Assembly (NCBI GenBank): GCA_021296375.1
Contig: JAGWAQ010000065.1
Location: 1-5,497 of the forward strand
DNA: 5,497 nucleotides
Reading direction: 5' to 3'
Source: Alphaproteobacteria bacterium
GTDB lineage: Bacteria; Pseudomonadota; Alphaproteobacteria; Puniceispirillales; UBA1172
The notes under the pieces were generated by a model. That model worked only from the letters and a program-made list of their open reading frames with translations, was not told where the DNA came from and searched no databases. Shown here one piece after another: positions 5,247 through 5,497 of the stretch. The translations under genes were made by a program, and so were the position numbers. Numbering within the stretch: position 1 is the stretch's first letter; each line of letters begins with the position of its first letter.

Positions 5247-5497
5247 CTAGAACGGGATGTCGTTATCGGGATCATCGCTCATTGGCGGGGTGGATGCTGC
5301 CGGTGATGACCCGCCGGATGGCATGCTGTCATAGCCGCCGCCGCCGCCGCCAACATAACCGCCGCCGCCGTCATTGTCATTGCGGCTGCCCAGCAGGGCC
5401 AGCTCGCCGCGATAACGGGCAAGGACGATTTCCGTGGTGTAGCGATCCTGGCCGCTCTGGTCCTGCCATTTGCGGGTCTGGACCTGGCCTTCAAGAT
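5247..5497 (-). CDS. ssb: Single-stranded DNA-binding protein, C-terminal part (partial at window edge)
   Basis: SSB coats single-stranded DNA during replication, repair and recombination and recruits partner proteins through its C-terminal tip. The last 82 codons are present; the start lies beyond the right edge. The visible part opens with the end of the OB fold (LEGQVQTRKWQDQSGQDRYT followed by TEIVLARYRGELALL), a strong family signature. It continues into a flexible Gly/Ser/Pro linker containing runs of four and six glycines and ends in DDPDNDIPF, the acidic partner-binding tip. With a usual length of 150-180 residues, roughly half is missing here. The six-glycine run is encoded by six identical GGC codons (5334-5351). 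The gene is followed by the tandem repeat and its own terminator, with gyrA next on the same strand. Confidence 0.95.
   Translation of the reverse strand, partial: LEGQVQTRKWQDQSGQDRYTTEIVLARYRGELALLGSRNDNDGGGGYVGGGGGGYDSMPSGGSSPAASTPPMSDDPDNDIPF

Noticed and set aside
5279..5494. Alanine-rich 71-codon minus-strand frame over the ssb end
   Set aside because: It is a frame-shifted reading of the ssb glycine and GCC repeats; the true ssb frame, ending in the DNDIPF tip, explains this stretch.

Overview
This window looks like a core chromosomal segment of an alphaproteobacterium with moderately high GC. The ssb, gyrA and coaD genes lie in the same order and on the same strand, an arrangement common in Alphaproteobacteria, and the GyrA and SSB sequences have an alphaproteobacterial look. 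I cannot name the genus. No phage, transposon, CRISPR or toxin module is visible, and most of the window is housekeeping DNA.

Layout, left to right. A possible fragment of a plus-strand reading frame closes at 42. Converging on it from the minus strand is a gene (55-1278) for a PLP-dependent, cysteine desulfurase-like enzyme that lacks the usual catalytic cysteine loop. A 183-bp divergent spacer follows. It leads into a very short plus-strand reading frame (1462-1554) with a perfect AGGAGG ribosome binding site, predicted to encode a 30-residue single-pass membrane microprotein. Behind it lies a pair of 21-bp direct repeats. A strong hairpin with a T-tract (1643-1679) closes the minus-strand transcript coming from the other side.

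That other side is the minus-strand block, read right to left. It holds the 3' end of ssb (cut by the window edge), a 14-bp tandem repeat and a terminator, then gyrA (DNA gyrase A subunit), coaD (phosphopantetheine adenylyltransferase; its start codon overlaps the gyrA stop as ATGA) and tRNA-Lys(TTT). I see no terminator between gyrA and the tRNA, so gyrA, coaD and possibly the tRNA may share a transcript ending at 1643.

SSB and gyrase both serve replication and topology, and coaD makes a coenzyme A precursor. Gyrase and coaD are probably linked by translational coupling rather than by pathway. The least explained parts are the microprotein with its repeat-rich downstream region, the tandem repeat abutting the ssb stop codon, and the true substrate of the desulfurase-like protein.
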